Origin: Methanosarcinaceae archaeon
Lineage (GTDB): Archaea > Halobacteriota > Methanosarcinia > Methanosarcinales > Methanosarcinaceae
Assembly (NCBI GenBank): GCA_020055655.1
Contig: JAIPUR010000024.1
Location: forward strand, 1 to 40,193
Direction of reading: 5' to 3'
Length of the DNA: 40,193 nucleotides
This document shows positions 18,637-27,846 of this stretch, piece by piece. The position numbers were made by a program, and so were the translations under genes. Under the pieces are notes generated by a model. The model ran no database searches. It was not told the DNA's origin and saw only the letters and a list, made by a program, of their open reading frames with translations. Position 1 is the stretch's first letter; every line of letters starts with the position of its first letter.

Positions 18637-19395
18637 ATGACTCAATATGGAAAAGTATATCTGGTTGGTTCAGGACCCGGGGACCCGGAACTTCTGACCG
18701 TTAAGGCTCGAAGGTTAATTGACACTGCTGATGTGGTAGTTTTCGATCAGCTTCCAGGTAAAGCAATTCTTGAATCTATCCCAGCTGAAACTGAAAAGAT
18801 AGATGCTGGTAAGCATGCTGGTGAGCACACTCTTAAACAGCATGAGATAAATGCCGTTATTGTTGAGAAAGCAAAAGAAGGAAAGTCTGTAGTTCGCTTA
18901 AAGGGTGGCGATCCATATATGTTCGGACGTGGTGGCGAAGAGGCTCAGGAACTTATTAAAGATGGAATTCAGTTTGAAGTAGTACCTGGCATAACATCTG
19001 CTGTATCTGTTCCTGCATACGCTGGAATTCCTGTGACTCACAGAGATCATGCATCAATGGTGACTTTCATCACCGGTCATGAGGACCCAACAAAAGAAGA
19101 AAGTGCACTTGATTGGGAGGCACTGGCAGCTTTCAATGGTACTATTGTAATTTTCATGGGTGTGAAAATGCTGGGCAGAAATGCTGGCGAACTAATTAAG
19201 AATGGTAAAGATCCTAATACGCCAGTTGCACTCATAGAGAGAGGTACACGTCCTGATCAGAGAGTTACTGTTGGAACACTTGAGAATATCGAAGCACTTT
19301 CTAAAGAAAGAGCTGTCAAAGCTCCTGCAATAACCATAATTGGCGATGTTGTAAAACTTCACGATGAACTTGGTGAACAGCTTATTTCTTACTAA
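18637..19395 (+). CDS. cobA: Uroporphyrinogen-III C-methyltransferase
   Basis: A 252-residue SAM-dependent methyltransferase that methylates uroporphyrinogen III at C2 and C7 to give precorrin-2, the branch point to cobalamin, siroheme, haem (Ahb route) and F430. Clear family signatures: LVGSGPGDPELLTVKA near the N-terminus, VVRLKGGDPYMFGRGGEE (about 87-104), FEVVPGITSA and ALIERGTRPDQR. Length is that of a stand-alone SUMT, without the CysG dehydrogenase/chelatase part. It is 12 nt before hemD and evidently in one operon with it. Confidence 0.95.
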   Translation: MTQYGKVYLVGSGPGDPELLTVKARRLIDTADVVVFDQLPGKAILESIPAETEKIDAGKHAGEHTLKQHEINAVIVEKAKEGKSVVRLKGGDPYMFGRGGEEAQELIKDGIQFEVVPGITSAVSVPAYAGIPVTHRDHASMVTFITGHEDPTKEESALDWEALAAFNGTIVIFMGVKMLGRNAGELIKNGKDPNTPVALIERGTRPDQRVTVGTLENIEALSKERAVKAPAITIIGDVVKLHDELGEQLISY

Positions 19396-19407
19396 GGAGT
19401 TCTGAAT

Positions 19408-20202
19408 ATGGTGAGTTTAGGTAAAAAGCCTGTACTTGCAATAATGAGGCCGGAAGTGTACATAAAAAGGTCTGTGGAACTTGCAGAATCACTTGGCTTT
19501 GAGCCTGTTGCAGCCCCAATGGTAGAACTTGCAAGTATGAGGGATGATGAATTTGATCCTTTTCTTGAAAGGGTTCTTTCGGGAAAGTCAGATTATGTCA
19601 TAATCACAAGTGCCAATGGAATGGATTTCACTCTCGATAAGATTCCTGATGATCGCAAGCAGGATTTCATAGATGCTTTGAATTCAACCAATGTGATAGC
19701 GATTGGTCCCACAACCAGTAAGTCACTTGAAGATTTTGGCATTAACATCATGGGTATTCCCGGAGTTTACAGCTCAGAAGGTATAGTGGACTATCTGTGT
19801 GGTTCAGTGAAGGGAAAGGTCATAGACATGGCAAGGAGCTATTATGGTTCACAACTGCTTAATGAAGGCCTTCTCAAATGTGGAGCTATAGTTCATGAAA
19901 CTCAGATCTATACAATAGTCAGGCCGGAAGGTGAAAAACAAAGCCAGTTTATGGGGGATGTTTTTGATAAAAGGATTTCTGTTTTTGCATTCACAAGTTC
20001 TATGATGGTACATAATTTCTTTGAGTATGCAAAGGAATTTGGCTCGGAAGCAGATGCTGTATCGATTCTGAATGATTCAGTTGTTGCTGCTATAGGTAAA
20101 CCTACTGCAAAAGTCCTTAAAAGCTATGGAGTTGAAGTATCTGTAACTCCTGGTAAATTCACATTTGAAGAAGTTTTGAAAAAAGTACTTGATGTACTTT
20201 AA
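19408..20202 (+). CDS. hemD: Uroporphyrinogen-III synthase
   Basis: A 264-residue HemD-fold protein that closes hydroxymethylbilane to uroporphyrinogen III. The family is poorly conserved, but two alternating alpha/beta domains can be followed: PVLAIMRPEVY..SVELAESLGFEPV at the start, DYVIITSANG (about 67-76), VIAIGPTTSK, the second domain around VFAFTSSMMVHNFF, and VVAAIGKPTAKVLKSYGV near the end. The immediate cobA neighbour confirms it. AAGGAG precedes the ATG by 9 nt. Confidence 0.92.
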   Translation: MVSLGKKPVLAIMRPEVYIKRSVELAESLGFEPVAAPMVELASMRDDEFDPFLERVLSGKSDYVIITSANGMDFTLDKIPDDRKQDFIDALNSTNVIAIGPTTSKSLEDFGINIMGIPGVYSSEGIVDYLCGSVKGKVIDMARSYYGSQLLNEGLLKCGAIVHETQIYTIVRPEGEKQSQFMGDVFDKRISVFAFTSSMMVHNFFEYAKEFGSEADAVSILNDSVVAAIGKPTAKVLKSYGVEVSVTPGKFTFEEVLKKVLDVL

Positions 20203-20369
20203 TCCTTTTCTTCTTGATTTTATTTTTATTTTTTAGGGTAAATCTTTATCGTATTCTATATGTATATTTTTGGGAAGTTCATCTACCATCGATATAATAT
20301 AGTATGATTGTATAGGTTCGGCACAAACAACGATACTTTCTTTTATGATTCTAATTCGGAGCATTTATT

Positions 20370-21572
20370 ATGATAGGTATTTCAAAGTTGTACTGCAGAA
20401 CTGTTGAGCCATCAGACGCTTTGCGCTATGGACGTGATTCAAAACAGCTCCCTTCTCACTTATTGCAATTCTCAAAGGATAAAAAACCTGTTGTTGTCTG
20501 GAACGTGACTCAGCGATGTAATCTCCGTTGTATTCACTGTTATGCTCATTCAAAGGATATTGAATACAATAATGAGCTCAGCACGGAACAGGGCAAGGAG
20601 CTAATAGATGACCTTGCTGATTTCGGTTCACCTGTGATACTATTTTCAGGAGGTGAACCTCTTATGAGAAAAGACCTTCCTGAGCTTGCAGCCTATGCAA
20701 CATCAAAGGGAATCCGTGCAGTTATCTCTACCAATGGTACTATGATAACTGAAAAGGTTGCACAGAAACTCAAAGATATTGGCCTGTCATATGTAGGTAT
20801 TTCTCTTGATGGTATGCGCGAGACAAATGACAAGTTCAGAGGTATGGCAGGTTCATTTGACAAAGCACTTGAAGGGCTTCGCAACTGTCAGAAAGTTGGC
20901 ATTAAAGTAGGACTGCGTTTTACTATCAATCGCCATAATGTTCATGATATTCCTGGGATATTTGATCTGATGGAAAAGGAGAACATTCCTCGTATTTGCT
21001 TCTATCATTTGGTTTATTCAGGACGTGGTTCTGAAATGATCGAAGAGGATCTTTCTCTGGAAGAGAGCAGGGAAACAGTTGATCTTCTGATCGACAGAAC
21101 TCGGGAATTGCATAAAAAGGGTAAAATGGTCGAGGTTCTGACAGTGGACAACCACTGTGATGGTCCATACATTTACCTGCGCTTGCTGAAAGAGGACCCT
21201 GAACGTGCAGCTGAAGTTCTTGAACTCCTTGAGATGAACAGAGGTAATTCTACAGGAATTGGATTTGGTTGTATCTCCTGGGACGGCTCAGTACACCCTG
21301 ATCAGTTCTGGAGGCACTATACCTTTGGCAACATAAAAGAGCGCAAGTTCAGTGAAATATGGACTGATACTTCTGATGAACTAATGGCAGGTCTAAAGGA
21401 TCGTAAGCCTCTCATAAAAGCAAATGCTAACAGATGTGCAAAGTGCAAATGGTTCGATGTTTGTAATGGTAATTTCCGTGTAAGAGCCGAGGCTGTACAT
21501 GGTAATCTCTGGGCTGATGACCCAGCATGCTATTTAACAGAAAAAGAGATTGGTTATACTGAAGAAGGTTAA
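20370..21572 (+). CDS. ahbC: AhbC-like radical SAM enzyme of the alternative haem pathway
   Basis: A 400-residue radical SAM protein with the cluster motif C50-x3-C54-x2-C57 (RCNLRCIHCYA), the GGEP SAM-binding motif (SGGEPLMRK) and a C-terminal SPASM-like cysteine region (CAKCKWFDVCNG, then ADDPACY). The N-terminus (IGISKLYC, then SHLLQFSKDKKPVVVWN) is what I remember for AhbC, which converts 12,18-didecarboxysiroheme to Fe-coproporphyrin III. AhbD, the last enzyme, is the close alternative and has a different N-terminus. It follows cobA-hemD with its own 167-nt upstream gap, whose first half is T-rich (terminator-like) and whose second half carries a TATA-like GATATAATATAG. Confidence 0.85.
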   Translation: MIGISKLYCRTVEPSDALRYGRDSKQLPSHLLQFSKDKKPVVVWNVTQRCNLRCIHCYAHSKDIEYNNELSTEQGKELIDDLADFGSPVILFSGGEPLMRKDLPELAAYATSKGIRAVISTNGTMITEKVAQKLKDIGLSYVGISLDGMRETNDKFRGMAGSFDKALEGLRNCQKVGIKVGLRFTINRHNVHDIPGIFDLMEKENIPRICFYHLVYSGRGSEMIEEDLSLEESRETVDLLIDRTRELHKKGKMVEVLTVDNHCDGPYIYLRLLKEDPERAAEVLELLEMNRGNSTGIGFGCISWDGSVHPDQFWRHYTFGNIKERKFSEIWTDTSDELMAGLKDRKPLIKANANRCAKCKWFDVCNGNFRVRAEAVHGNLWADDPACYLTEKEIGYTEEG

Positions 21573-21606
21573 ACCTTCTCTATTTTATATTTTATCTTGT
21601 TTTTGA
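21563..21606 (+). terminator. Hairpin plus T-rich tract across the ahbC stop
   Basis: AGAAGGTT at 21563-21570 pairs with AACCTTCT at 21572-21579 (loop opens to about 5 nt), followed by CTATTTTATATTTTATCTTGTTTTT. The stem includes the last codons and the stop of ahbC. Confidence 0.55.
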
Positions 21607-21632
21607 TTCTTTAATCAGTTTCTATTTTTGGA

Positions 21633-21728
21633 TTACATGTTCGGTAGCATGTAAGCCAGAAATATGTATGTAAGTAAACCTGCTATTAAAGCAAGAAAAC
21701 CCATTTTTACAGCAAGCTTTACGATCAT
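21633..21728 (-). CDS. Small single-span membrane protein, 31 residues
   Basis: On the minus strand an ATG at 21728 opens a 31-codon frame ending in TAA at 21633. AAGG lies 9 nt before this ATG; a second in-frame ATG at 21737 sits directly against that site and is unlikely to be used. The peptide starts MIVKLAVKMG and continues with one hydrophobic span (about residues 10-27, FLALIAGLLTYIFLAYM). It follows the superoxide reductase gene and its terminator in the same orientation. I know no family for it. The good ribosome site and the clean membrane helix argue that it is real, but a search for conservation has not been done. Confidence 0.45.
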   Translation of the reverse strand: MIVKLAVKMGFLALIAGLLTYIFLAYMLPNM

Positions 21729-21790
21729 TTGTATCATCCTTTTTACTAACTTAAAAGTAATGTCTACTTATGGTGTCAATATGCTCATCT

Positions 21791-21820
21791 ATAAAAACAG
21801 TATGGCGCAGAAGGCGCCAT
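21791..21820 (-). terminator. Hairpin plus T-run terminator of the superoxide reductase gene
   Basis: Perfect 7-bp stem ATGGCGC (21802-21808) and GCGCCAT (21814-21820) with a 5-nt loop. On the minus strand it is followed by CTGTTTTTATAG. It lies 25 nt beyond the stop of the gene at 21846. Confidence 0.75.
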
Positions 21821-21845
21821 TTCAAAAACATGTTCAATTGAATTT

Positions 21846-22196
21846 TCAAACTTCTATGCAGTTCTGCCATACGCCATGAATGTTGCAGCATTCAAGTGCA
21901 CAGAATGATTTGAAATTGTCAATATTGCTTATGTGGAATGTAGCAATAGGGTCAGTTTGTGCAGCCTCGAAGTCCATTCTGCCAAGGTTTACAATGCTTC
22001 CTTCCTTTGTGGTGCCGTAAAGTTCTACCCATTTGATGTAGTGTTCAATTGAATTTGGATGTGCTACTTCCTTCCCAACAACTACTCTCACAAAATCATT
22101 GTCTTCTTTACCATGGCCTTTTATAATGTCCAGTACAGGCGCATGCTTTGCTTTCTCTTCATCTTTCGGACCTTTTATTGTATCTGCAAAACTCAT
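21846..22196 (-). CDS. sor: Superoxide reductase (neelaredoxin / 1Fe-SOR type)
   Basis: A 116-residue desulfoferrodoxin-fold protein lacking the N-terminal rubredoxin-like Fe(Cys)4 domain, so the one-iron class. Ligands of the catalytic Fe(His)4Cys centre are visible: the His in KHAPV near the N-terminus, the two His of VAHPNSIEHYIKW, and the C-terminal Cys/His of ECCNIHGVW. It reduces superoxide to hydrogen peroxide without making oxygen, as suits an anaerobe. GAGGTGA precedes the ATG. It follows the ferritin gene by 54 nt and ends in a strong terminator, so it is the last main gene of a stress operon. Confidence 0.92.
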   Translation of the reverse strand: MSFADTIKGPKDEEKAKHAPVLDIIKGHGKEDNDFVRVVVGKEVAHPNSIEHYIKWVELYGTTKEGSIVNLGRMDFEAAQTDPIATFHISNIDNFKSFCALECCNIHGVWQNCIEV

Positions 22197-22250
22197 ATTT
22201 TCACCTCTTTATCTAAACTGATATTTCTATAATTGTCATTCATTTGAATA

Positions 22251-22760
22251 TTATTCTTCTGCAGGCGGTGTGTACACTCTTGCTGCAAGTTCTCTGTCAA
22301 TTGTGAACAATCCATTGCCGTCATCTCCTATGAGCTTTAATTTGGCAATGATCTCATTGTCGTTTCCTTCTTCTTCTATCTGCTCTGTTACGTACCACTG
22401 AAGGAATATCTGAGTTGCATAATCTCTTTCTTCGGTTGCAAGATATACAAGATCATTAATGGATTTAGTAATGAACTGTTCGTGCTCGAGGGTTGCTTCA
22501 AACATTTCAAGAGTAGTTCCAAAATCGGTCGGAGGCTGCTCAATAGCTTCCAGTACTACTTTTTCTCCCTGATCATTGATGTAATCATACAATTTCATTG
22601 CATGGAACATCTCTTCCTGATACTGCACCATGAACCAGTTGGCAAAACCGTCCAGTCCCACATTGGTGCAGTGTGCAGACATTGACATGTAGAGGTATGC
22701 CGAGTACATTTCCTTGTTGATCTGTCCATTTAAGGCATCAGTCATTTTCTCGCTGATCAT
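22251..22760 (-). CDS. ftn: Non-haem ferritin
   Basis: A 169-residue four-helix-bundle ferritin. Ferroxidase residues fall where expected: E17 (INKEMYSAYLY), then the EEMFHAMK motif of helix B and the EHEQFITKSI and EQIEEE segments of helices C and D. The N-terminal MISEKMTDALNGQINKE is typical of FtnA-like proteins of prokaryotes. It stores iron and limits Fenton chemistry. AAGGAGC precedes the ATG. It lies between the DsrE-like and superoxide reductase genes in one apparent operon. Confidence 0.95.
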   Translation of the reverse strand: MISEKMTDALNGQINKEMYSAYLYMSMSAHCTNVGLDGFANWFMVQYQEEMFHAMKLYDYINDQGEKVVLEAIEQPPTDFGTTLEMFEATLEHEQFITKSINDLVYLATEERDYATQIFLQWYVTEQIEEEGNDNEIIAKLKLIGDDGNGLFTIDRELAARVYTPPAEE

Positions 22761-22796
22761 TTAATTGCTCCTTCTAATTATAATTCTAGTAGCTAA

Positions 22797-22820
22797 ATAC
22801 CTTTCAGAATACCTTTCAGA
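22797..22820. repeat. Tandem 12-bp direct repeat
   Basis: ATACCTTTCAGA occurs twice head to tail (22797-22808, 22809-22820). The second copy includes the stop of the DsrE-like gene. It looks like a recent slip duplication in the DsrE-ferritin spacer; no function is suggested. Confidence 0.7.
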
Positions 22821-23163
22821 AAACAATTATTTCATAGCCTTCTTCCAGATATCTTGTCATGCTTGGGTGTCCGAACATTTCGTCACACAATATAAGATTC
22901 TGTTCTTTTGCACTTTCAAAACTATCCATTTTCATAGCACATGCTTTGCAAACACAATCTATGAGTCCTGTTTCTTTTGCTTTTTCGTAAAGGTCTGTGA
23001 AAGGTTTTTTCTCACCCATAGCTTCCTTTACTAATTTGGTAGCAGAACCTTCGATGATAAGTTTAACATCATAGCCTTTTTCTTTCATTTCAAATGAATT
23101 CATCAATGCATGCACAAAGAACATAGGTTCCCCATTGAAAGCAAAAACAGCTATCTTCTTCAT
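22816..23163 (-). CDS. DsrE/DsrF-like small protein
   Basis: A 115-residue alpha/beta protein of the DsrE-like fold: KKIAVFAFNGEPMFFVHALMN at the start, YDVKLIIEGSATKLV in the middle, and a cysteine cluster CVCKACAMKM (about 70-79) where related proteins carry a reactive cysteine, then YEIIVF at the end. Relatives act in sulfur relay or in redox sensing, but the substrate here is unknown. First gene of the ferritin-superoxide reductase operon; AGAGGTGG precedes the ATG and a TTTATACAAA TATA-like box lies near 23220-23229. A role in peroxide or sulfide stress is inferred from neighbours. Confidence 0.72.
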   Translation of the reverse strand: MKKIAVFAFNGEPMFFVHALMNSFEMKEKGYDVKLIIEGSATKLVKEAMGEKKPFTDLYEKAKETGLIDCVCKACAMKMDSFESAKEQNLILCDEMFGHPSMTRYLEEGYEIIVF

Positions 23164-23466
23164 AAAAAACCACCTCTAATTATATATCTGATATGAATGC
23201 CCCAAATAATATGATAGAGATTTGTATAAAGTGTTTTCGGTAATTGGATATTTTAGTGCAGTTGAGCTTATTTTTTTGGTTGGCTATAAAACAAAAATCT
23301 TAGCTGGGGTTATATGCTGATATTTGAGGTAATTCTAAAAAACATTTTAACTCAATACTTTGCTGGCTGCAACTGTTTAATTGCTGCAACCAGATACTTT
23401 AAATAATCTTAGACCACTGTTAGATAAAAAGCACGATTTCTTTATAATATTTATTGGAGAGTTTTA
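23164..23466. promoter_or_regulatory. Divergent promoter region, DsrE operon (minus) and valS (plus)
   Basis: The valS side has TTTAAATAAT (about 23398-23407) as TATA box and TTGGAG before the ATG. Just upstream of that box GCTGCAAC occurs twice (23366-23373, 23383-23390), 17 nt apart, and the flanks make an imperfect palindrome (CTGG to CCAG, 23363-23393). The minus side has a TATA-like box near 23220-23229. I see no gene in this gap. Confidence 0.45.
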
Positions 23467-26058
23467 ATGACGGTCCCAAAAGAATACGTCCCTCATGAAG
23501 TTGAACCTAAATGGAAAGAAGCATGGGATATGTCCATGTATCATTTTGATTGGAATGACAGCAGCAGACCTCAGTTCATAATAGATACTCCACCTCCTTA
23601 TCCTACTGGTAATTTCCACATTGGTAATTCCCTTAACTGGTGCTACATAGATTTTGTTGCACGATACAAAAGAATGTGTGGTTTCAACGTAATGTTCCCA
23701 CAGGGATGGGACTGCCACGGCCTTCCTACTGAAGTAAAGGTAGAGGAAATTCATGGTATCACTAAAAACGAAGTATCCAGGGTTGAATTCAGGGATATGT
23801 GCCGTGAACTTACCGTAGGAAATATCGAGAAGATGCGAGAGACCATGCTCAATCTCGGTTTCTCTACAGACTGGAGCAATGAATTCGTCACAATGGAGCC
23901 CGAATATTACTCCAAGACCCAGAGATCATTCAGACAAATGTATGATATGGAGCGCCTTTATCAGGCAGAGCATCCGGTCAACTGGTGCCCAAGATGTGAA
24001 ACAGCTATTGCATTTGCAGAAGTTGAATACGAGGGTCGTGATACAAAACTGAATTTCCTTAATTTTGATAAAATACAGATAGCAACCACAAGGCCGGAAC
24101 TCCTGGCAGCATGTGTGGCAGTTGCCATTAATCCTGAAGATGAGCGTTATTCTGAATATCTAGGTGGCAAGCTCAAGGTACCTATATTCGGACATGAGGT
24201 CACTGTTATTGGTGACAATGAGGTCGATCCGTCATTTGGTACCGGTGCCGTAATGATCTGTACTTTCGGTGACAAGCAGGATGTCCGTTGGTGGATGGAA
24301 CATGGTCTGCCTCTTCGAAAGGCCATCGACAAGAGTGGTCGCATGACCTCTATTACAGGAAAATATGAGGCTATGACCATTCCTGAATGTAAGGCTGCTA
24401 TTATTGAGGATCTGAAAGAAGCAGGTCACATGATCGAGCAGAATACCCTTGACCAGAATGTAGGGATGTGCTGGAGGTGCAGTACGCCCATTGAGATTCT
24501 TTCTGAACGTCAGTGGTTCATCAAGATTGACAATGATGCAATTGCAAATGCAGCAAATGAGGTTGAATGGCTTCCTGAATACATGAAGGTAAGGCTTGAT
24601 AACTGGGTAAATACAATGGAGTGGGACTGGTGCATTTCACGCCAGAGACTTTTCGCAACTCCTATTCCTGTCTGGTACTGTAAAGATTGTGGTGAAGCAT
24701 TGGTTGCGGAAGAGGAATGGATGCCAATAGACCCAACGCAGCAGCAACCACCTGTAGCATGTAAATGTGGAAGCAGTAACTTTGAAGCTGAAGAGGATGT
24801 GCTTGACACATGGATGGACTCATCCATTACAGCACTCCATGTATCCGGATGGCTTTCAGAGCATGAGGTGAGAAACCCTACTCAGCTTCGCCCACAGGGC
24901 CATGACATCATCCGTACCTGGGCATTCTACTCAATACTTCGTTCCATGGCCATAACCGGAAAACGTCCATGGGATTCCATCCTTGTGAATGGGATGGTAC
25001 TCGGTGAAGATGGTCACAAAATGAGCAAATCTCTTGGTAATGTGATATCTCCTGAAACCGTGGTTGCAGATTACAGTGCCGATGCATTCAGGCAGTGGGC
25101 AGCTATCGGTGGTTCACCTGGTTCTGATGTAATGTTCAGATGGAAGGATGTAGTTTCAGCATCACGTTTCTTCACTAAGATGTGGAGTATTTACAGGTTC
25201 TCTATGATGCATCTTGAAGATTACACTCATGCAGAAATAAATCCTGCTGATCTAAAGGTAATAGACAGATGGCTTCTGAGTAAACTTAATAGACTAATCA
25301 AATCAGTTACTGGAAGTATGGATGCATATCAGTTCGATGAAGCGTTCAAGTCCATCCGTGGTTTTGCCTGGGATATATTTGCAGACAATTACATTGAACT
25401 TACTAAATCCCGTTTGTATGGTGAAGACGCAGCTGCTAAGAATGCTGCAAAATACACTTTGTTCACAACAGTTGATTCACTTGCACGTATGCTGGCACCA
25501 TTCGCTCCTTTCTTTGCAGAGGAAATGTTCTCTCGCATAGGTGAGGGAAGTATACACTGTCAGCCATGGGCAAAACTGGATGAATCACTGATCGATGCTG
25601 ATGTAGAAGATGCAGGTGAGTTCATTAAGGAAGTTGCAAGCAGTGTCAGACGCTACAAGTCAGAAAATGGAATGGCATTGAATGCTCCTCTTGAAAAGAT
25701 CGAGGTATATGGCATATCGACCGATGTGTCCGATCTTGTGGGTGCTACCAATTCTTCTGTGGAGCTTATTGAGGGTGAACCTGATTTCGAGCATGTTCCG
25801 GTCAATGTCAAGCCTAATATGGGTATTATCGGTCCTAAGTTCAGGGGCAAAGCAAAGGTCATCATCGATGCTCTGGTAAATGAAAATCCAAAGAAGATCG
25901 CAGATGAGGTTGCAAAGGGTATGGTCACAGTGACAGTTGATGGTGAAATTATTGAGCTTGAGCCTGAATCTGTGGGAATAGAAAAGGAAGTAGTTTCAGC
26001 AGGACGTTCTGTTGATGTTCTTGATATCAATAATGTTCCTGTTGTTATTCTAAAATAA
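23467..26058 (+). CDS. valS: Valyl-tRNA synthetase
   Basis: An 863-residue class Ia synthetase. The HIGH-type motif is FHIGN within [16 protein letters not shown], followed by [14 protein letters not shown], the ValS form of that loop. The editing domain lies about 200-340 ([19 protein letters not shown]). The catalytic WCISRQR and the [10 protein letters not shown] loop (about 518-527) follow, then the anticodon-binding domain. A zinc-ribbon set is visible (CWRC; CKDCG; CKCGS). Length is normal for archaeal ValS. TTGGAGAG precedes the ATG. The PUA gene starts 28 nt after the stop. Confidence 0.96.
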   Translation: MTVPKEYVPHEVEPKWKEAWDMSMYHFDWNDSSRPQFIIDTPPPYPTGNFHIGNSLNWCYIDFVARYKRMCGFNVMFPQGWDCHGLPTEVKVEEIHGITKNEVSRVEFRDMCRELTVGNIEKMRETMLNLGFSTDWSNEFVTMEPEYYSKTQRSFRQMYDMERLYQAEHPVNWCPRCETAIAFAEVEYEGRDTKLNFLNFDKIQIATTRPELLAACVAVAINPEDERYSEYLGGKLKVPIFGHEVTVIGDNEVDPSFGTGAVMICTFGDKQDVRWWMEHGLPLRKAIDKSGRMTSITGKYEAMTIPECKAAIIEDLKEAGHMIEQNTLDQNVGMCWRCSTPIEILSERQWFIKIDNDAIANAANEVEWLPEYMKVRLDNWVNTMEWDWCISRQRLFATPIPVWYCKDCGEALVAEEEWMPIDPTQQQPPVACKCGSSNFEAEEDVLDTWMDSSITALHVSGWLSEHEVRNPTQLRPQGHDIIRTWAFYSILRSMAITGKRPWDSILVNGMVLGEDGHKMSKSLGNVISPETVVADYSADAFRQWAAIGGSPGSDVMFRWKDVVSASRFFTKMWSIYRFSMMHLEDYTHAEINPADLKVIDRWLLSKLNRLIKSVTGSMDAYQFDEAFKSIRGFAWDIFADNYIELTKSRLYGEDAAAKNAAKYTLFTTVDSLARMLAPFAPFFAEEMFSRIGEGSIHCQPWAKLDESLIDADVEDAGEFIKEVASSVRRYKSENGMALNAPLEKIEVYGISTDVSDLVGATNSSVELIEGEPDFEHVPVNVKPNMGIIGPKFRGKAKVIIDALVNENPKKIADEVAKGMVTVTVDGEIIELEPESVGIEKEVVSAGRSVDVLDINNVPVVILK

Positions 26059-26086
26059 TGAATTCAAGTGAATCAGGTGTGATTAA

Positions 26087-26569
26087 TTGAAGATCAAGGG
26101 AAGGGTTCAGATCAGAAAGTCAGCTAAAAATAAGCTGATGAATGGTCTGAGGTCCGTTTTTGGTGATGATGTAGATCAGCTTCTTGACATGAAAATAGAA
26201 ACGGCCATGGCAGATGATTTTCCAATTGTCATTGTTGATAGTAAGGTGCTTTTGTTCCAGGTGGGGGATATTTACTTCCCGACGGTGCGTGGTGTCCTTG
26301 AGCTTGGTCTGCGTAAGAATGTTGTAATGGTTGACTCTGGTGCTGTGCGATTTGTAGTGAATGGTGCCGACATCATGTGTCCTGGTATAACTTCTGCTGA
26401 CCCTGCCATACAGCCGGGCGATCTTGTGATAATTGTTGAGGAAACCCATGACAAGCCACTGGCAATAGGTACATCTCTTATGCAGGGTGCTGAGATGGCT
26501 GCAAATTCAGGAAAAGCTGTAAAATCGGTGCACCATGTGGGCGATAAATTATGGAATCTTGAAATCTGA
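26087..26569 (+). CDS. PUA-domain RNA-binding protein (MCT-1/Tma20-like)
   Basis: A 160-residue protein. The N-terminal part (1-75) has a pre-PUA module (KIKGRVQIRKSAKNKLMNGL) and the C-terminal part (76-155) a PUA domain (FPTVRGVLELG, VDSGAVRFVVNGADIMCPGI, GDLVIIVEETHDKPLAIG). Eukaryotic relatives act in translation re-initiation and ribosome recycling; the archaeal ones are uncharacterised RNA binders. The start is a TTG at 26087, chosen because AGGTG lies 8 nt before it and no suitable ATG follows. It is probably co-transcribed with valS. Confidence 0.85.
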   Translation: MKIKGRVQIRKSAKNKLMNGLRSVFGDDVDQLLDMKIETAMADDFPIVIVDSKVLLFQVGDIYFPTVRGVLELGLRKNVVMVDSGAVRFVVNGADIMCPGITSADPAIQPGDLVIIVEETHDKPLAIGTSLMQGAEMAANSGKAVKSVHHVGDKLWNLEI

Positions 26570-26685
26570 AAGAAATCATTAATATATGATGACGGTGCAT
26601 ACAAATAAAATCATTATTCCAGTAACAATTTAAGTAGTTTGATATTAATATAACATCAATGTTTTTGAATATATGAGGGTGAACT

Positions 26686-27066
26686 ATGGCGAAGATCATG
26701 AACAAGTTATTTGGTGGCAGTGGCAAGACCGCAACCTCTGAGGATGAATACTCTGAACTTGACCTTACTAAATATGAAGAAGTACTCGATGATGAGCCTG
26801 CAGAAACATATATCCGGGTTGCTGAACTGGCTAATCTGAATGAGCTTGTATCTCTGAAAAAAGAAATCTACGATGGTAATATCGTAATGATCGATATCTC
26901 AAACATCAAAGCAGACAAGTTAATGCTTGATCGTGCATTGAAGGACCTTAAGGATGTTGTTATTGATGTCCATGGTGACATTGCAGGAATCAAGGAAGAT
27001 CAGGTTCTTGTGACTCCAACAGGCATTAAGATCGACAGGTCAAAGGTCATTGGTGGAAGATATTGA
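26686..27066 (+). CDS. sepF: SepF-like cell division protein
   Basis: A 126-residue protein: a short amphipathic N-terminal helix (MAKIMNKLFGG) that would bind membrane, an acidic linker (about 15-40), and the SepF core (about 42-126, TYIRVAELANLNELVSLKKEI, MIDISNIKADKLMLDRALKDL). In archaea that use FtsZ, SepF is the membrane anchor of the division ring. A TATA box (ATTAATATAAC, 26644-26654) and AGGGTGA directly before the ATG give it its own promoter. Its stop overlaps the next start (TTGA), coupling it to the zinc-finger gene. Confidence 0.88.
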   Translation: MAKIMNKLFGGSGKTATSEDEYSELDLTKYEEVLDDEPAETYIRVAELANLNELVSLKKEIYDGNIVMIDISNIKADKLMLDRALKDLKDVVIDVHGDIAGIKEDQVLVTPTGIKIDRSKVIGGRY

Positions 27067-27707
27067 GCGAAGAAGAAAGCTGCCGCAATTTTGCTACGAA
27101 AACTCAATGTCCACTTTGTCATGAGGAGATGAGCGTCAACTGGCAGGGTGATGAAATTCCTTATTTTGGTGAGGTTATGTATATTGCCTCACTATGTACA
27201 TGTGGCTTTAGATTCGCAGACACAATGATTCTCTCTCAGCGAGATCCAATGAGGTTCGAGCTGAACGTGGATGGACTTGATGACCTTAATAGCAGGGTTA
27301 TCCGTTCAACATCTGGTACGATTCGTATACCTGAACTTGGTATCGATGTGGAGCCCGGATCGATCTCTGATTCCTATGTGACCAATATTGAGGGTTTACT
27401 TGATAGGATCCTTCAGGTTGTTGTTTCTGCAACCCGTTGGGCTGAACAGGATGGGGACGAGGACAAGCGTTTAAAAGGTGAGGAAATTCAGCAGATTTTT
27501 GAAGATGTTATGTCTGGTAACAGGCCAATCACTGTGATTATCGAGGATCCTTTCGGCAACAGTGCAATAATATCTGATAAAGTTAAGTTTGTAGTATTAA
27601 GCTCTGAAGAGGCTGAAAAGCTTAAGACTGGTATGATAGTCTTTGATTCGGAAAGTTCTGATGTAGAATTGGATGCTTCTGATTCAGAATATGGCATTTC
27701 AAATTAA
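27063..27707 (+). CDS. ZPR1-type zinc finger protein
   Basis: A 214-residue protein with one ZPR1 module: the Cys4 finger CPLCH about 18 residues in, paired with CTCGF near residue 47, then the beta-barrel part (RFELNVDGLDDLNSRVIRSTSGTIRIPELGIDVEPGS) and an acidic tail. Eukaryotic ZPR1 binds EF1A and acts as its folding chaperone; the archaeal single-module version is less studied. Translation starts at a TTG that overlaps the sepF stop, so the two are coupled. An in-frame ATG start is not available near the N-terminus. Confidence 0.85.
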   Translation: MSEEESCRNFATKTQCPLCHEEMSVNWQGDEIPYFGEVMYIASLCTCGFRFADTMILSQRDPMRFELNVDGLDDLNSRVIRSTSGTIRIPELGIDVEPGSISDSYVTNIEGLLDRILQVVVSATRWAEQDGDEDKRLKGEEIQQIFEDVMSGNRPITVIIEDPFGNSAIISDKVKFVVLSSEEAEKLKTGMIVFDSESSDVELDASDSEYGISN

Positions 27708-27846
27708 TACAATCTCTTTGATTTTTTTTATTTGTTCATCTATTATTTTTCATTCCATAACTTTATATTTTCTTATTCTGATATTTATTAATTAAGTTAC
27801 ATTTTATCTGATAAATTGGATATTGTATCTGAACTAATTTAGTGTT

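Noticed and set aside
21664-21879. 71-codon open frame on the plus strand after ahbC
   Set aside because: No ribosome site, runs across the superoxide reductase terminator and into its coding region on the opposite strand.
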